In this document: positions 60,444-64,000 of the stretch, piece after piece
How positions within the stretch are numbered: the first letter of the stretch is position 1
How the letters are laid out: each line of letters begins with the position of its first letter
DNA from: Rarobacter faecitabidus
GTDB taxonomy: Bacteria > Actinomycetota > Actinomycetes > Actinomycetales > Cellulomonadaceae
Assembly: GCF_006716265.1 (NCBI RefSeq)
Contig: NZ_VFOS01000001.1
Span: 682,001-746,000 of the forward strand
Direction: 5' to 3'
Length of the DNA stretch: 64,000 nucleotides
Made by a program: the position numbers and the translations under genes
Notes under the pieces: model-generated
Told to the model about the DNA's origin: nothing
The model's input: the letters and a program-made list of their open reading frames with translations, nothing else
The model's database searches: none

Positions 60444-61720
60444 TGGAGCGCGTGCCCGAGCCGTCAGCGGCCGCCCGTTACACCTCGCACGATATTGCGC
60501 GTTGGGTCGCCGAACCGCGCAAGAACCCGTCCCGGACGGCATTCGAAAGGGATCGCGGGCGACTCGTCCACTCCTCTGCGCTGCGGCGGCTGAGCGCGAA
60601 AACGCAAATCCTCGGGCCCTCGGCGGACGACTTCGTGCGCAATCGCCTCACGCACACCCTGGAGGTCGCCCAGGTCGGCCGGGAACTGGGCAAGGCGCTC
60701 GGATGTGACCCCGACGTGGTCGACACGGCGTGCCTCGCGCATGACCTCGGACATCCGCCGTTCGGTCACAACGGTGAACGCGCCCTGGCCGAGGCCTCCG
60801 CTGACATTGGCGGGTTCGAGGGGAATGCCCAGACGCTCCGTCTGCTGACGAGGCTCGAACCGAAGTACATAGACTCCGCCGGGCGATCGGCTGGGCTCAA
60901 CCTGACGCGCGCGAGCCTCGACGCATCGGTGAAATATCCCTGGACCTTCTCCGAACGGCCCGTGAGCCTCGACGGCAGGCGGACGCACAAGTTCGGCGTG
61001 TACGAGGACGACCTACCGATCTTCGAATGGTTGCGCGACGGCGCCACTCCTGGCGTGAAGTGCCTAGAGGCGCAGGTGATGGACCTCTCGGATGACGTTG
61101 CCTACTCGGTGCACGACGTCGAGGATGCCGTCGCGTCGGGGCGCATGGACCTGGCCGAACTCGCCGCTGACGAGGGCAGGTCGCGCGTGCTCGCCGCAGT
61201 GGAGGCGTGGTATGGCGGCGTTGTCTCGCCGACCCAGGTTCGCGACGCGATCTCGCGCCTCGACGACGATGGCCTCCTCCTGCGCGGCTTCGACGGGACG
61301 AGGCGCGCGCTGGCGGAACTGAAGAACTTGACGTCCGCGCTCATCGGGCGATTCGTGCGCGCGGCCGAGGTCGCAACGCGAGAGCGCTACGGCGCGGGAG
61401 CTCTCGTCCGATACGACGCCGATCTAATCGTGCCGCCGGAAACTGTCGCCGAGATCCTCGTCCTAAAGGGCACGGCCGTAGCCTACGTCATGGCGCCGCG
61501 TGAGGCCGAGCCGGCCTACACCGCCCAGCGCCGATTGCTCACGCAGCTCGTTCGCACCATCTATGACCGCGGCCCCGACGCGCTCGAGATCCAGTTCAAG
61601 GCCGACTGGTTCGCGGCGACGTCCGCGGATGAGCGGCTCCGGGTCGTGATCGACCAGGTGGCCTCGCTCACCGACATTTCGGCCGTCAAGTGGCACGAGC
61701 GACTGTGCATCCCGGCCTAA
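60443..61720 (+). CDS. dgt: dGTP triphosphohydrolase-like protein
   Basis: A 425-residue HD-domain enzyme, shown by CLAHDLGHPPFGHNGERAL, the upstream RLVHSSALRRLSAKTQIL and NRLTHTLEVAQVGREL, and LSDDVAYSVHDVEDAV. It splits dGTP (or other dNTPs) into nucleoside and triphosphate, affecting dNTP pools. It is coupled to dusB and precedes dnaG, a common actinobacterial arrangement. Confidence 0.92.
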   Translation: MERVPEPSAAARYTSHDIARWVAEPRKNPSRTAFERDRGRLVHSSALRRLSAKTQILGPSADDFVRNRLTHTLEVAQVGRELGKALGCDPDVVDTACLAHDLGHPPFGHNGERALAEASADIGGFEGNAQTLRLLTRLEPKYIDSAGRSAGLNLTRASLDASVKYPWTFSERPVSLDGRRTHKFGVYEDDLPIFEWLRDGATPGVKCLEAQVMDLSDDVAYSVHDVEDAVASGRMDLAELAADEGRSRVLAAVEAWYGGVVSPTQVRDAISRLDDDGLLLRGFDGTRRALAELKNLTSALIGRFVRAAEVATRERYGAGALVRYDADLIVPPETVAEILVLKGTAVAYVMAPREAEPAYTAQRRLLTQLVRTIYDRGPDALEIQFKADWFAATSADERLRVVIDQVASLTDISAVKWHERLCIPA

Positions 61721-61737
61721 CCCGTCCACGGCCGAAC

Positions 61738-61743
61738 TAGAAT
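61738..61743 (+). promoter_or_regulatory. -10 box of a leaderless dnaG mRNA
   Basis: TAGAAT lies 6 bases before the dnaG GTG. No Shine-Dalgarno sequence is seen in the 29-base gap after dgt. Confidence 0.5.
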
Positions 61744-61749
61744 CTGCTT

Positions 61750-63654
61750 GTGGCCGGACTCATCAAGCGCGAAGTCGTCGATCAGGTGCGCGAGCGCGCA
61801 CGCATCGACGAGGTCGTCGCCGAGCATGTCACGCTGCGTACCGGCGGAATCGGCTCGCTCAAGGGCCTGTGCCCCTTCCACGACGAGAAGTCGCCGTCGT
61901 TCCACGTGCGCCCCACGATGGGTCGATGGCACTGCTTCGGATGCGGCGAGGGCGGCGACGTCATCTCCTTCGTCCAGAAGATTGATGGGATGGGATTCAC
62001 CGACGCCGTGGAGTACCTCGCCACCCGCTTTGGCGTCCAGGTGGAATACGAGGATGGCGGTTCCGGCCGTTCCGGCATCGACACCGGAACCCGATCGCGG
62101 CTCCTGGACGCCAATCGCGTCGCAGGACAGTACTATGCCGAGCAGCTCGGCTCCGCGCAGGCGAGCGCGGGACGAGAATTCCTGCGCGAGCGCAGTTTCG
62201 ATCGCGAGGCGGCGCAGACGTACGGGGTGGGGTTCGCCCCGACGGGCTGGGACTCGCTTCTGCGTCATCTCCGGGGACGCGGGTTCACCGAGGCAGAACT
62301 CCTTGCGTCCGGACTCGTCACGCAGGGACAGCGTGGCGTCTATGACAGATTCCGCGGTCGGCTGATCTGGCCGATCAGGGACGTGACCGGGGAGGTTATC
62401 GGCTTTGGCGCCCGCAAGATCTTCGACGATGACCAGGGGCCGAAGTACCTGAACACCCCTGAGACGGCGCTCTACAAGAAGTCTCAGGTGCTCTACGGCA
62501 TCGATCTGGCTCGCCGCGCCATCGCCAAGGATCAGCGAGTCGTCGTCGTGGAGGGCTATACCGACGTGATGGCCGCGCACCTTTCGGGCGTGGGGTCGGC
62601 GGTCGCTACCTGCGGCACGGCCTTCGGCAGTGAACACGCGCGCGTCGTGCGGCGCATGCTCGGTGACACGAGTTCGGGCGGCGGGGTTCAGTTGGCGAGC
62701 GGGAGATCGCTCGGCGGCGAAGTCATCTTCACCTTCGATGGCGACGCCGCGGGGCAAAAGGCTGCGCTGCGCGCGTTCGGGGAGGACGAGAAATTCCTCG
62801 CGCAGACGTTCGTGGCGATCTCCCCGGGGGGTATGGACCCGTGCGAACTGCGGATGGCGCGAGGACCACGGGCGGTGCAGGAACTCGTCGACTCACGCAA
62901 ACCCCTGTTCGAGTTCGTGCTCGAGACTGTGGTCAGCAACTTCGACGTGAACACCGCGGAGGGACGAGTAGGGGCCGTCCGCTCCGCCGCCTCCGTCATC
63001 GCGCGCATTCGCGATGCTGCGTTGCGCCCCGAGTACGAGCGGCGGCTGGCCGGACTGACTGGGCTGCCGCTTGCGGAGGTCCGATCGATCATCTCGCGTG
63101 AGGCGAAGGGGCGGCGAAACGCCGATATCGGCGAGGGCAGAGGACGACAGGCCGGTTCGCCGGGTAGCCGGGCCGCCGGGCGCGATCCGTTGGTGCAGCT
63201 CGAATACGACGTGCTGAGCGCTGTGCTCCAGTTCCCGCAGTACGTGCCCGCCGCCAGTTTTGACTCGCTGGGGCCGGACACGTTCTCCGTGCCGACTGCC
63301 AGGGCCGTCCATGACGCGATCCGGGCGGTCGGCGGGGTAGGGGCATGCGACCTTGAACATCCGGCCAGATGGCTGGAGAACCTGCTGGAGTCTGCGCCCG
63401 AGGCGCTCCACTCGACGATGAGTGAGATGGCCGCGAGCCCACTTCCGCAGGATCGCGCCGACGCCATCGAGAACTACGTGCGCGGACTGGTCATCAAGGT
63501 GCTCGACGTGGTCCTCGTGCGCCGTATCGCCGATCAGCGCGCACGGCTGGCCCGGTTGCAGGGACAGGAGAGTTCCGACGAATTCAACCAGGCGATGGCC
63601 GATCTCATGGCGTTGGAAATGCACCGCAGGCAACTGCGTGAAGCGGCGAACTAG
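61750..63654 (+). CDS. dnaG: DNA primase
   Basis: A 634-residue primase. The zinc-binding residues C41, H44, C62 and C65 stand in LCPFHDEKSPSFHV and WHCFGCGEGGDV. The TOPRIM core carries RVVVVEGYTDVMAAHLSG and VIFTFDGDAAGQKAALRAF, and a C-terminal helicase-binding domain follows. It makes RNA primers for DNA replication. GTG start at 61750. Confidence 0.95.
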   Translation: MAGLIKREVVDQVRERARIDEVVAEHVTLRTGGIGSLKGLCPFHDEKSPSFHVRPTMGRWHCFGCGEGGDVISFVQKIDGMGFTDAVEYLATRFGVQVEYEDGGSGRSGIDTGTRSRLLDANRVAGQYYAEQLGSAQASAGREFLRERSFDREAAQTYGVGFAPTGWDSLLRHLRGRGFTEAELLASGLVTQGQRGVYDRFRGRLIWPIRDVTGEVIGFGARKIFDDDQGPKYLNTPETALYKKSQVLYGIDLARRAIAKDQRVVVVEGYTDVMAAHLSGVGSAVATCGTAFGSEHARVVRRMLGDTSSGGGVQLASGRSLGGEVIFTFDGDAAGQKAALRAFGEDEKFLAQTFVAISPGGMDPCELRMARGPRAVQELVDSRKPLFEFVLETVVSNFDVNTAEGRVGAVRSAASVIARIRDAALRPEYERRLAGLTGLPLAEVRSIISREAKGRRNADIGEGRGRQAGSPGSRAAGRDPLVQLEYDVLSAVLQFPQYVPAASFDSLGPDTFSVPTARAVHDAIRAVGGVGACDLEHPARWLENLLESAPEALHSTMSEMAASPLPQDRADAIENYVRGLVIKVLDVVLVRRIADQRARLARLQGQESSDEFNQAMADLMALEMHRRQLREAAN

Positions 63655-63709
63655 GGGCAACTCAATTTACGATCGTCAGTTGCGGCGGGACGCGCTGGTG
63701 CAAGCGGCT

Positions 63710-63749
63710 CGAGTGGGGGTCGGAAGGAGAAACTTCCGGCCCCCACTCG
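63710..63749 (+). terminator. hairpin downstream of dnaG
   Basis: A 17-bp stem (63710-63726 and 63733-63749, one G-T pair) encloses GAGAAA. The T-run is missing. It immediately precedes the FMN reductase remnant. Confidence 0.75.
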
Positions 63750-63756
63750 CGCTCAC

Positions 63757-64000
63757 GGTTCGCCGGTCTACAAGGGTTCTTATACCGGACTGTTCAAGCA
63801 CCTCATCGACCTGCTCGACCAGGACGCTCTGACCGATTCGCGCGTCCTGCTGGCGGCAGCCGGGGGCTCGCGGCGGCACTCGCTGGTCATCGAACACCAA
63901 CTACGGCCGCTGTTCGGGTTCTTCCAGGCGGACGTTTTCCCTGCGGGAATTTATGCAAGCAGCGATGACTTCGAGGGCGGGAAAGTGGGAGCAGAACTTG
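63757..64000 (+). pseudogene. 5'-truncated FMN reductase (MsuE/SsuE type) remnant
   Basis: In the dnaG frame, bases 63757 to the window end read [20 protein letters not shown] and continue [26 protein letters not shown] (in parts), the central block of NADPH-dependent FMN reductases. The N-terminal FMN-loop part is absent: upstream codons have no ATG, GTG or TTG and lie in the dnaG terminator. The fragment shows no internal stop and runs off the window. It is related to the complete FMN reductase at 5468, but closer to the MsuE type. It could be a pseudogene or a gene with an unusual start. Confidence 0.7.

Overview
The window is a chromosomal segment from a high-GC Gram-positive bacterium of the phylum Actinomycetota. 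Supporting signs are very GC-rich third codon positions, frequent GTG starts, many 1-8 bp gene overlaps, an actinobacterial SCO4848-type membrane protein, a DUF3097 protein, a hrcA-dnaJ pair behind a CIRCE operator, and the order leuS-degV-comEA-comEC-holA-rpsT. The Actinomycetales or a related order fits best, but species cannot be assigned. No tRNA, rRNA, CRISPR array, prophage or insertion sequence was seen, so most of it is core genome.

Bases 1-13,000 are metabolic and regulatory: the 3' end of a phosphofructokinase gene, a CBS plus degenerate GGDEF protein, a 5-oxoprolinase pair (pxpA, fused pxpBC) on the minus strand, and a divergent luciferase-like monooxygenase/MarR/FMN reductase operon with a palindrome inside its promoter. 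A small alarmone synthetase, a GntR regulator, an aldo/keto reductase, Dps, RNase HI, malate:quinone oxidoreductase and a membrane-anchored metallophosphoesterase follow. Bases 13,000-23,500 carry an MFS exporter, a VKOR-type disulfide enzyme, leuS, degV, comEA, a ComEC without its metallo-beta-lactamase domain, holA and rpsT.

Bases 23,900-29,800 hold a circularly permuted ATP-grasp/alpha-E/transglutaminase operon, a gltD-type subunit without a neighbouring gltB, and a DinB-like protein. Bases 29,800-43,100 run lepA, hemW, an OatA-type acyltransferase, DUF3097, then the tightly packed hrcA-dnaJ-rsmE-HIT-phoH-ybeY-CNNM-era run (stress response, ribosome maturation, RNA decay). Two large surface or membrane proteins (43,201-48,186) share a leucine-rich-repeat-variant module at opposite ends.

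Bases 48,200-51,750 hold leuA behind a leucine-rich leader peptide and attenuator-like hairpin, then recO and uppS. A minus-strand multiple-sugar ABC transporter (mmsA-mmsB-chvE) with a ROK regulator fills 52,000-57,550. The window ends with glyS-dusB-dgt-dnaG and a 5'-truncated FMN reductase remnant.

Several genes (leuS, dnaG, recO, the GntR and aldo/keto reductase genes, the leucine leader) have a TANNNT-like -10 hexamer only 6-7 bases before the start codon, which suggests leaderless transcription. No clearly novel multi-gene defence or biosynthetic system was found. The least explained loci are the 43-48 kb protein pair and the ATP-grasp operon.
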